A stretch of 64,000 bases of DNA from Janthinobacterium fluminis (GTDB taxonomy: Bacteria > Pseudomonadota > Gammaproteobacteria > Burkholderiales > Burkholderiaceae_D), in contig NZ_JAQQXR010000001.1 in NCBI RefSeq assembly GCF_028595325.1, positions 124,001 to 188,000 of the forward strand, written 5' to 3'. The position numbers and the translations under genes were made by a program. Under the pieces are notes generated by a model. It was not told the DNA's origin, ran no database searches, and saw only the letters and a list, made by a program, of their open reading frames with translations. Shown here piece after piece: positions 7,817-15,667 of this stretch (its first letter is position 1; every line of letters begins with the position of its first letter).

Positions 7817-9962
7817 GGCGTCCCAGCCCGACGCGCTGCTGCACGCCTGCCTGGCCCTGAGCCGGCAGGCGCGGACGCAGCGGGGCGCCGCGCTGGCGCG
7901 CACGCTGGACCGGCTCGACGCGGCGCTGCGCGGCCTGGCCGGCCCGGCCGCGCCGGCCGCGCCGGACGAGGCCGTCATCGAGCTGGACCTGGCCGGCTAC
8001 CTGTGCGGCTGGAACGGCGCCGCCGAGCGCCTGTTCGGCTACACGCGCGAGGAGGCGCTGGGCCAGCACATCCTGTTCCTCTACGCCGACGATGACGACG
8101 ACGGCAAGATCGCCGAACTGTTCGCCGACGCCGGCGGCGCCGGCGAGGTGCGCCGGCGCAAGAAGTCGGGCGCCGTGTTCTGGCTGCGCCTGACGCGCAC
8201 GCCCATCGTCGACGCCGCCGGCGACTGCGCCGGCATGGCGGTGCGCCTGTCGGTGCCGCGCGAGCCCCTGTCCGAGCAGGACAAGGTGCGCCTGCACGCC
8301 CGCATCGTCGAGGACAGCGACCAGGGCGTGCTGATCACCGACGCCGACGAGCGCATCGTCTCCGTCAACGGCGCGTTCACGCGCATCACCGGCTACGCGC
8401 CGGCCGAGGCGATCGGCCAGACCCCGGACTTGCTGCGCACGGGCCGGCACGACGCCGACCTGCGCGCCCGCGTGCGCGCGGCGATGACGGCGCGCGAGCC
8501 CTGGCGCGGCGAGATCGTCGGGCGGCGCAAGAACGGCGAGCTGTTTCCGCAGTCGCTGACGATCAGCGCCGTGCGCGACGAGGCGGGCCGCCTCAGCCAC
8601 ACCTTTTCGCTGCTGTCCGACATCAGCGTGCACAAGGACGCCGAGGCGCGCATGCAGCGCATGGCCAACTACGACAGCCTGACCGGCCTGCCCAACCGCT
8701 TCCAGCTGAACCAGTTGATGACGCAGGCGCTGGCCGGCGCCCGCCGCAGCGCCGGGCACGGCGCGCTGCTGGTGCTCGACATCGGCCGCATCGGCGCCAT
8801 CGGCGACACGCTGGGGGCGGAAACGGCCGACCAGTTGCTGGTGGCGATAGGGCGGCTGCTGCGCGCGGCGCTGCGCGACGCCGACATCCTGGCCCGCGTC
8901 GAGGGCCACAAATTCGTCGCCGCGCTGCTCGGCATCGACAAGCGCGAGCACGCCGCCATCGTCGCGCACAAGCTGCTCGCCGCGCTCGCCGCGCCCATCC
9001 TGGTCGACGCCCACAGCCTGCAGGTGGGCGCCCGCATCGGCATCAGCGTCTACCCCGAGGACGGCCTCGACGTCGCCTCGCTGTTCCGCTACGCCGACGT
9101 GGCGGCGGCCAAGGCGCAGCAGCAGACGGAGCCGGGCTACCTGTTCTACCGCGAGGAGATGAACCAGCGCGCCAAGGAGCACCTGCGCCTGGAAAGCGAG
9201 TTGCGCCAGGCGCTGGCGGCGCGCCAGTTGCAGCTGCACTACCAGCCCAAGGTCAGCCTGCGCAGCGGCCGCATCGTCGGCGCCGAGGCGCTGCTGCGCT
9301 GGCAGCACCCGCTGCGCGGCATGGTGTCGCCGGGGGTGTTCATTCCCGTCGCCGAGGAGAGCGGCCTGGTGCTGGAGCTGGGCGGCTGGGTGCTCGACGA
9401 GGCCTGCCGGCAGATCGGCGCCTGGCGCGACGCCGGCGTGGCGATGCCGACCATCGCCGTCAACCTGTCGGCGCGGCAGTTCGACGGCCAGCTGCCGGCG
9501 CGCATCGCCGCCGCCCTGGACCGCCACGGCGTGCTGCCCCAGCAGATCATGCTGGAAATCACCGAAAGCCTGCTGGTGCGCGGCGCCGAGCAAGTCATCG
9601 CCATCATGAACGAGCTGGTGGCGATGGGCCTGGCGCTGGCGCTGGACGACTTCGGCACCGGCTATTCGAGCCTGGCCTACCTGAAGAAGTTTCCCATCAG
9701 CACATTGAAGATCGACCGCTCCTTCGTCGTCGGCTTGCCGCAGGAGGAGAACGACTGCGCCATCGCGCGGGCGATCGTGACGATGGCCCAGCAACTGCGC
9801 CAGGAAATCGTCGCCGAGGGCGTCGAGACGGTCGAGCAGATGCGCTTCCTGCGGGGGCTGGGCTGCGACCAGTTGCAGGGCTATTTGTTCAGCCCGGCGG
9901 TGCCGGCGGCCGACTTCGCGCAGATGCTGCGCGAGGGCCGGCGCCTGAGCTTCGCCGCGTAG
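7806..9962 (+). CDS. PAS-PAS-GGDEF(degenerate)-EAL c-di-GMP phosphodiesterase
   Basis: A 718-aa soluble protein with two PAS domains (about residues 55-150 and 165-280), a GGDEF domain (about 285-450) and an EAL domain (about 465-710). The GGDEF active-site motif is replaced by EGHKF at 366-370, so cyclase activity should be lost. The EAL side keeps Glu494 in AEALLRW, the NLSARQF and LEITES motifs, DDFGTGYSS, LKIDRSFV and AEGVET, all needed for hydrolysis of c-di-GMP. The likely role is sensor-controlled degradation of c-di-GMP, with the dead GGDEF domain as a possible GTP-responsive regulator. It is translationally coupled to the HDOD gene upstream. Confidence 0.93.
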   Translation: MAPEASQPDALLHACLALSRQARTQRGAALARTLDRLDAALRGLAGPAAPAAPDEAVIELDLAGYLCGWNGAAERLFGYTREEALGQHILFLYADDDDDGKIAELFADAGGAGEVRRRKKSGAVFWLRLTRTPIVDAAGDCAGMAVRLSVPREPLSEQDKVRLHARIVEDSDQGVLITDADERIVSVNGAFTRITGYAPAEAIGQTPDLLRTGRHDADLRARVRAAMTAREPWRGEIVGRRKNGELFPQSLTISAVRDEAGRLSHTFSLLSDISVHKDAEARMQRMANYDSLTGLPNRFQLNQLMTQALAGARRSAGHGALLVLDIGRIGAIGDTLGAETADQLLVAIGRLLRAALRDADILARVEGHKFVAALLGIDKREHAAIVAHKLLAALAAPILVDAHSLQVGARIGISVYPEDGLDVASLFRYADVAAAKAQQQTEPGYLFYREEMNQRAKEHLRLESELRQALAARQLQLHYQPKVSLRSGRIVGAEALLRWQHPLRGMVSPGVFIPVAEESGLVLELGGWVLDEACRQIGAWRDAGVAMPTIAVNLSARQFDGQLPARIAAALDRHGVLPQQIMLEITESLLVRGAEQVIAIMNELVAMGLALALDDFGTGYSSLAYLKKFPISTLKIDRSFVVGLPQEENDCAIARAIVTMAQQLRQEIVAEGVETVEQMRFLRGLGCDQLQGYLFSPAVPAADFAQMLREGRRLSFAA

Positions 9963-10133
9963 GTTTCGCCGCATAAGCGGGGCGGCGCCCGTAGGCCATT
10001 GATCTGGCGCAATGGAAGCGTGACAAAGTGCGTATTTTGGCGGCTATGCAAATGCTATTCTGAAACAACGTGCTGTGATTTTCTGGCCCTTCCGGGCTGC
10101 GCGTCAAACTATCCGCTGCAGCATGGAGGTTGT

Positions 10134-11771
10134 ATGAGCGTACCCGCATCGCACCCCCGCATCCTCATCGTTGACGACGAGGCGGCGCATATGCGGGCGC
10201 TGTGCGACACGCTCGGCGCCTACCATTATGAAACGACGGGCCTGGTCACGGCCGAGGCGGCGCTGACGCTGCTGCGCTCGGAGTCCTTCGACATCCTGCT
10301 CAGCGATTTGATGTTGCCCGGCATAGACGGCATCGCCCTGGTGCAGGAGGCGCGCAAGCTCGACGCCGACCTGACCTGCATCATCATGACGGGCGAGGGC
10401 AGCATCGCCTCGGCCGTGCAGGCGATGAAGATCGGCGCCCTCGACTACATCGTCAAGCCGTTCAAGGTGTCGGCCATCCTGCCGCTGCTGGCGCGGGCCC
10501 AGGAGGCGCGCCAGTTGCGCATGCAGAACGCCAGGCTGGAGCGGCAGTTGCGCGAGCACGCGGCCGAACTCGACGCGATGAACCAGGAATTGCAGCTGGC
10601 CAAGCAGGAGGCCGAGCGGGCCAATCTGGCGAAGTCGACCTTTCTGTCGAACATGAGCCATGAATTGCGCACGCCGCTCAACGCCATCCTCGGTTTCGCC
10701 CAGGTGCTGACGTCGGAGATCCTGCCGACGACGCCGCTGGAAAAGAAGAAGTTCGCCTGGCACATCGTCAACGCCGGCAAGCATTTGCTCACCCTGATTA
10801 ACGAGGTGCTGGACCTGGCCAAGGTCGAGGCGGGCGCCCTGTCGCTGTCGCTCGAGACGGTGGGGCTGGCCGAGGTGTTCCACGAGTGCCGCGCCATGAT
10901 CGAGCCGCTGGCCCAGCAGCGCGGCATCGCGCTGGTCTTCCCCGAGCAGGTGCCGCTGCGCGTGCTGGCCGACCGCACGCGCCTGAAGCAGGTGCTGGTC
11001 AACCTGCTCTCGAACGGCATCAAGTACAACCGCGAGCACGGCACGGTGACGCTGGCCTGCCGCGCCGCCAGCCCGGGGCGGGTGCGCATCTGCGTCAGCG
11101 ACACCGGCGCCGGCCTGAGCCAGGAGCAGCTCGACGCTATCTTCCAGTCCTTCAACCGGCTCGGCCGCGAAGGCTCGAACGAGGAGGGCACCGGCCTCGG
11201 ACTGGCGCTCTCGAAGCGCCTGGTCGAGGCCATGCACGCGGAGATCGGCGTGGCCAGCACGGTCGGCGTCGGCAGCACCTTCTGGGTCGAGTTCGCGCTG
11301 CGCGGCGGCGCGCTGGCGGGCGGCGACGCCGAGGCCGGCAAGGCGCAGCCGCAACTGGTGGTGGTGCACAGCCCGCGCCTGCGCAACACGGTCCTGTATG
11401 TCGAGGACAATCCGATGAGCCTGCAACTGGTCGAGGAATTGGTGCGCCTGCGCGCCGACATCGACCTGCTGTCGGCGCGCGACGGCCACAGCGGCGTCGA
11501 GCTGGCGCGCCTGCACGCGCCGCAGGTGATCCTGATGGACATCGACCTGCCCGGCATCGACGGCTTCGAGACGCTGCGCATGCTGCGCAGCGATCCGCAG
11601 ACGGCGCACATCCCCGTCATCGCCGTGACGGCGAACGCGCTGCGCAACGAGGTGCGGCGCGGCATGGCGGCCGGCTTCTTCGACTACCTGACCAAACCGA
11701 TCGACATCAGCCGCTTCGCCGAGACGATAGACAGCGCCCTGGCCTTCGGCGACGGCAAGCAGATCGCCTAG
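10134..11771 (+). CDS. Hybrid histidine kinase, REC-HisKA-HATPase-REC
   Basis: A 545-aa cytoplasmic kinase with receiver domains at both ends. REC1 (about residues 8-125) has Asp58 in LLSDLMLPG and Lys in YIVKPF. A coiled coil leads to HisKA with His176 in [11 protein letters not shown], then HATPase_c ([40 protein letters not shown]). REC2 (about 420-540) has [11 protein letters not shown] and YLTKPID. There is no membrane segment, so input must come through REC1. GGAGG lies 4 nt before the ATG at 10134, which is why the longer ORF start at 9999 was rejected. It precedes the enzyme/sensor cassette by 64 bp, and the DNA between shows no terminator. Confidence 0.92.
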   Translation: MSVPASHPRILIVDDEAAHMRALCDTLGAYHYETTGLVTAEAALTLLRSESFDILLSDLMLPGIDGIALVQEARKLDADLTCIIMTGEGSIASAVQAMKIGALDYIVKPFKVSAILPLLARAQEARQLRMQNARLERQLREHAAELDAMNQELQLAKQEAERANLAKSTFLSNMSHELRTPLNAILGFAQVLTSEILPTTPLEKKKFAWHIVNAGKHLLTLINEVLDLAKVEAGALSLSLETVGLAEVFHECRAMIEPLAQQRGIALVFPEQVPLRVLADRTRLKQVLVNLLSNGIKYNREHGTVTLACRAASPGRVRICVSDTGAGLSQEQLDAIFQSFNRLGREGSNEEGTGLGLALSKRLVEAMHAEIGVASTVGVGSTFWVEFALRGGALAGGDAEAGKAQPQLVVVHSPRLRNTVLYVEDNPMSLQLVEELVRLRADIDLLSARDGHSGVELARLHAPQVILMDIDLPGIDGFETLRMLRSDPQTAHIPVIAVTANALRNEVRRGMAAGFFDYLTKPIDISRFAETIDSALAFGDGKQIA

Positions 11772-11835
11772 CGCCCCGGCCGCGCCCGGCCGCAACGATT
11801 TTTCCTTCTGAATTATTTTCTGAAAGGTCAAGGAC

Positions 11836-12537
11836 ATGCAGAACACGGCAGGCAGCAATGTTGCGCAAATCGACCGTTGGCAAAAAGGCCGGCAGAAGCT
11901 GTTCAAGGGCGTGCCGGAGACGGGCAAGACGATACGCTACCTGGACAAGGATTTCCTGGTCTACCCGAACACCTTCTGGCCCTTCACGGACAGCCAGCCC
12001 CTGGTGCGGCATTTTCGCGTGCGCCGCGGCGAAAGCGTGCTCGACGTCGGCACCGGCTCGGGCGTCATCGCCGTGTTCGCCTGTTACCGGGGCGCCGGCC
12101 GCGTGCTGGCCGTCGACATCAACCCGGCGGCGCTGAAAAGCGCCAGCCACAACGCCGCCCGGCACGGCTTCGGCGCCACCATGGAGGTGCGCCGCTCCGA
12201 CCTGTTCGAGGCCGTCGGCGCGGAGCAGTTCGACGTCGTCACGGCGAACCTGCCGTTTCGCGACAAGCCGGCCCACGACGTCGTCGCCCAGTCGCAATGG
12301 GACACGGATTTCCAGACCAACACGCGCTTTTTCGCCGACGTCGGGCGCTACCTGAAGCCGGGCGGGCGCATCTATTTCGCGCACGCCAATTTCGGCGCCG
12401 TCGCCGCCGTGCGCAAGCTGGCCAAGGCGGCCGGCTTTTCCGTGCGGGCGCTGGCGGCGGCGTCGGCCGACAAGGCCGCCACCAAGACCTTTTACGCCTT
12501 CGTCATGTGGCGCGCGGCGGGAGCGCCGGCCGCATGA
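11836..12537 (+). CDS. Class I SAM-dependent methyltransferase
   Basis: A 233-aa Rossmann-fold methyltransferase. SAM-binding motif I, VLDVGTGSGVIAV, is at residues 68-80, followed by the acidic loop LAVDINPAAL. The post-IV motif is NLPF at 138-141, the N-[DP/L]-P-[FY] type used by enzymes that methylate planar or amide nitrogens (PrmC/RsmC-like). A 45-residue N-terminal extension with PNTFWPFTDSQPLV may shape the substrate site. The target is unknown. The downstream sulfotransferase start overlaps its stop (ATGA at 12534-12537), marking the first of a chain of four coupled genes. Confidence 0.88.
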   Translation: MQNTAGSNVAQIDRWQKGRQKLFKGVPETGKTIRYLDKDFLVYPNTFWPFTDSQPLVRHFRVRRGESVLDVGTGSGVIAVFACYRGAGRVLAVDINPAALKSASHNAARHGFGATMEVRRSDLFEAVGAEQFDVVTANLPFRDKPAHDVVAQSQWDTDFQTNTRFFADVGRYLKPGGRIYFAHANFGAVAAVRKLAKAAGFSVRALAAASADKAATKTFYAFVMWRAAGAPAA

Positions 12538-13769
12538 ACGAGCTGATCGCAGCGGTCAACCGCATCCGCAACGTGCGCCACTCCAGCCTGGGGACGCAGG
12601 TCCGCCATGTCGTCGTCATCCTCGGCAACTCGCGCTCCGGCTCCAGCCTGCTCAAGAGCGTGCTGGCGGCCCACCCGGACCTCGCCTCGCTGGACGGCGA
12701 GATCGATCCGCTGCTGGCGCTGACGGGCAACGGCTTCGGCTACAACGCCGACAGCGACGCCATCGGCGCGCTGGCCAATCCGGGCGCCGTGGCCGACAAT
12801 GTTTTCGACGAGCTGAGCCTGCCCGCGGCCGGCTGCCCGTCGCTGGAGGCGCAAAAAAAACGCTGGGAGAACCGCTTGCTGCTGCAATTTCCCGCGCTGT
12901 TCTCGGCGGCGGCGGGGCACGGCAGCATGTTGCGGGCGATCGAGCAAGCCCTCGACGACGCCGAGGCCGGCGCCGTCCGCGACGAGGGGCGGGTGCAGGC
13001 CGGCGTGCTGGCGCGCGTCTACCGCGAGCAGCCGTGGCGGCTGGAGTATTACGACGGCAGGCGGGCCGGCGGCGGCGCCGGTTTCGACGAATCGCTGAAG
13101 ATCGAGGAACCGCCGTTCGTGCTGCCGCGCCTGTACCGGCGGCCGTTCGGCGCGCGCGACGCGCAGGACAAGATGCTGCTGTTCAAGGCGCCCTCCGACG
13201 TCTACCGCATCGGCATGTACGAGCAGATTTTTCCGCACGCGCGCATCCATTACCTGCACTTGAGCCGCGGCTACGCCCAGTCGGTGAACGGCTTGATGGA
13301 CGGCTGGCTCTCGCCGGTGGGTTTTTTTTCGCACGATATGGGGCGGCGCGGCCAGCAGCTGGCGATAGGCGGCTATTCCGATGTGGTGCCGTTCGGCAAA
13401 CACTGGTGGAAATTCGATTTACCGCCGAACTGGCGCGACTTCACCGCCGCGGCCCTGCACGAGGTCTGCCTGAACCAGTGGTTGTCGGCGCACCGGGCCG
13501 TGCTGGCCAGCGGCGTGGCGGCGCTGCGGCTGTCCTTCGAGGATTTCCTGGCGGCCCCCGGCGCCTTCCTCGACAGCATCACGGCCCACCTCGGCATCGC
13601 GCCGATGGCGCCGCCGGCGGCCTTGCCGGTGTTGATGGCGACGGACACGCCGCGGCCGATGCGCTGGAAAAAGCGCGAGGCGCTGATGCTGGCGCTGGGC
13701 GAGCGGCCCGAGGTGCGGGCCATGATGGCCTCGCTCGGCTATGCGATGCAGCCGGCGGGCTGGCGATGA
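12534..13769 (+). CDS. Sulfotransferase-family protein
   Basis: A 411-aa protein. GNSRSGSSLLKSVL at residues 31-44 is the PAPS 5'-phosphosulfate-binding loop of sulfotransferases (usual form RSGTTLL). A later segment, HARIHYLHLSRGYAQSVNG, fits the 3'-phosphate-binding Arg/Ser region. The middle carries a long Trp-rich insertion (GKHWWKFDLPPNWRDF) near the part that normally holds substrate. Function is inferred as transfer of sulfate to an unknown small molecule or glycan. It overlaps both neighbours by 4 bp (methyltransferase before, arginase-fold protein after), so stoichiometric co-expression is expected. A PAPS-dependent role would need checking of the 3'-phosphate site. Confidence 0.8.
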   Translation: MNELIAAVNRIRNVRHSSLGTQVRHVVVILGNSRSGSSLLKSVLAAHPDLASLDGEIDPLLALTGNGFGYNADSDAIGALANPGAVADNVFDELSLPAAGCPSLEAQKKRWENRLLLQFPALFSAAAGHGSMLRAIEQALDDAEAGAVRDEGRVQAGVLARVYREQPWRLEYYDGRRAGGGAGFDESLKIEEPPFVLPRLYRRPFGARDAQDKMLLFKAPSDVYRIGMYEQIFPHARIHYLHLSRGYAQSVNGLMDGWLSPVGFFSHDMGRRGQQLAIGGYSDVVPFGKHWWKFDLPPNWRDFTAAALHEVCLNQWLSAHRAVLASGVAALRLSFEDFLAAPGAFLDSITAHLGIAPMAPPAALPVLMATDTPRPMRWKKREALMLALGERPEVRAMMASLGYAMQPAGWR

Positions 13770-14608
13770 ACAACCACCTGATCGTGCCTTACCTGATGGG
13801 GCAGCGGCGCAACGGCCTGTGCCGAGTCGCCGAGCTGGCCCGGCACGGCTGGGACGTCGTCGCCGACCCGGACTTGACGGCGGCCAGCGTCGCCGGCAGC
13901 AACGAGAAAATGCGCAGGATGGGCAAAATCTACGCGCTGCTGTCGGAGGCCGTGCGGCTGCGCGTGCGCGCCGGCGGCGTGCCCATCAGCCTGGCCGGCG
14001 ACTGCATGTCGACGCTGGGCGTGCTGGCCGGCCTGCAGAAGGCCGGCCGGACGCCCGAGCGCATGCTGTGGCTGGACGCGCACGGCGACTTCCACACCTG
14101 GGGCACGACCCAGACCCAGTACCTGGGCGGCATGCCGCTGGCCGTGCTGGTGGGGCGCGGCGACCGCCGCCAGGCCGGGCGCGACGCCATCGGCGCCCTG
14201 GTCGCGCAGATCGGCGTGCGGCCGTATCCGGAGCAGCGCATCCTGCTGTCGGACGCGCGCGACCTGGATCCCGGCGAGGCCGAGGCGATCGCGGCGTCGG
14301 CCATCGTCACCTGCGCCATCGAGGACATCGTCAGCCACCTGGCGCCGCGCGACAGCCTGTACCTGCACTGGGACACCGACGTCGTCAACGCCGAGGCCGA
14401 CATGCCGGCGCTGAAATACCATGTCAAGCACGGCCCAAGCTGGGAAGACATGCACCGCTTGTTCCGTTCCCTGCGCGGCCACAACATCATCGCCGTCTCC
14501 GTCTCCGCCTGGCACGAGGAGGCCGACGCCGACAACAAGACGGCGCTGGCCTGTCTGGCCCTGCTCAGCGAGCTGGGCTTGGGCGCCGAAGCAAGGGAGG
14601 GACGATGA
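13766..14608 (+). CDS. Arginase/agmatinase-fold (ureohydrolase) protein with altered metal site
   Basis: A 280-aa protein of the ureohydrolase superfamily, normally two-Mn enzymes that cleave guanidinium or formimino groups. The core metal motif is visible as LWLDAHGDFHT (Asp104, His106, Asp108) and HWDTDVVNAEADMP (Asp203, Asp205). The first canonical motif, GGDHS, reads AGDCMST, so Cys80 replaces the His that binds one Mn. The usual DP following DxD is also shifted. The protein may be a one-metal enzyme, use another metal, or bind without turnover. It overlaps its neighbours by 4 bp on both sides. The substrate is unknown; arginine or agmatine should not be assumed. Confidence 0.82.
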   Translation: MNNHLIVPYLMGQRRNGLCRVAELARHGWDVVADPDLTAASVAGSNEKMRRMGKIYALLSEAVRLRVRAGGVPISLAGDCMSTLGVLAGLQKAGRTPERMLWLDAHGDFHTWGTTQTQYLGGMPLAVLVGRGDRRQAGRDAIGALVAQIGVRPYPEQRILLSDARDLDPGEAEAIAASAIVTCAIEDIVSHLAPRDSLYLHWDTDVVNAEADMPALKYHVKHGPSWEDMHRLFRSLRGHNIIAVSVSAWHEEADADNKTALACLALLSELGLGAEAREGR

Positions 14609-15657
14609 CGCAATACCCGGACGGGCGCGTGAAGCGGCGCGACCCCGCCGCCGCGGCGTGGGGCTGGGTGCTGCTGCTGGCCGTCACGGCGCTGGCGGCG
14701 GCGTATGTCTGGTTCGGCCGGACGGCGCCGCCGCCGCCGGGCGGGCCGCCTGAAAAGGTGGTGATCGCCACCAACACGGACTACGTCGGCAGTTGCTCCG
14801 TCATCGCCGCGCAGGGCAAGGGGTATTTTGCCGGCGAGGGCATCCAGGTCGTCGTGCAGGCGCATTCGAGCGGCAAGGCGGCGATGGAGGCTGTGCTGCA
14901 GGGCAAGGCTAACCTGGGCACGGTGGCCGACATCCCCATCATGTTCGCCGGCCTGGAGGACAAGCACATCGCCGTCATCGCCAGCATTTTCAAGACGGAG
15001 CAGGACCACGGCGTCGTCGGGCGGCGCGACAGCGGCGTCAGCACGCCCGCCAGCATGAAGGGCAAGCGCATCGGCGTCACGCTGAACACCTCGGGCCATT
15101 TCACGCTGGACGCCTTGCTGAACCGCCAATTGCTGCAGTCGGGCGAGGTGACGACGCGCAATTACAAGCCGGAGGAACTGCCGGCCGCGCTGGAGCAGGG
15201 CGAGGTCGACGCCATCGCCACCTGGGAGCCCTTCCTGACGCAGGCCCTGAACCAGCAGGGCAGCAACGCCGTCGTGTTCTACGGGCAGGAAGTCTATGAA
15301 AGCATCTACAACGTGGCCGGCATGCGCAATTATGTCCTCAGCCGCGCCGACACCATCAAGAAGGTGCTGCGGGCCTTGCAGAGCGGCGCCCGTTTCTGCG
15401 ACGAGCAGCCGGACGCGGCGCTGGCCTTGCAGGCCAGCGCCAGCAAGGGCGACCTGGCCAAGTGGCGGGCGTCCTGGCCCTCCTACCGCTTCAGCGTGGT
15501 GCTCGACCAGGGCCTGATCCTGGCGCTGGAGGACGAGGCCAGGTGGGCCATCAAGAACAAGATGACGGGGCGCAGCGAGATTCCGAACTACCTGGACTAT
15601 GTCTACCTCGACGGCCTGGAAGCGGTGACGCCGGCGGCCGTGACGATCATCCATTGA
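14605..15657 (+). CDS. Membrane-tethered NMT1/SsuA-like substrate-binding protein
   Basis: A 350-aa protein. A cytoplasmic head is followed by one hydrophobic helix (about residues 19-36, WGWVLLLAVTALAAAYVWF), a Pro-rich linker, and a periplasmic binding fold of the nitrate/sulfonate/thiamine-precursor class. Visible marks are VVIATNTDYVGSCSVIAAQGKGYF, LGTVADIPIMFAGL, MKGKRIGVTLNTSGHF and VDAIATWEPFL. There is no lipobox, so the helix should act as an anchor. No permease or ATPase gene is nearby. The next gene, after 10 bp, is a membrane hybrid kinase, so the likely job is ligand sensing rather than uptake. It starts at ATG 14605 overlapping the previous stop. Confidence 0.85.
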   Translation: MTQYPDGRVKRRDPAAAAWGWVLLLAVTALAAAYVWFGRTAPPPPGGPPEKVVIATNTDYVGSCSVIAAQGKGYFAGEGIQVVVQAHSSGKAAMEAVLQGKANLGTVADIPIMFAGLEDKHIAVIASIFKTEQDHGVVGRRDSGVSTPASMKGKRIGVTLNTSGHFTLDALLNRQLLQSGEVTTRNYKPEELPAALEQGEVDAIATWEPFLTQALNQQGSNAVVFYGQEVYESIYNVAGMRNYVLSRADTIKKVLRALQSGARFCDEQPDAALALQASASKGDLAKWRASWPSYRFSVVLDQGLILALEDEARWAIKNKMTGRSEIPNYLDYVYLDGLEAVTPAAVTIIH

Positions 15658-15667
15658 GGACGGCACA

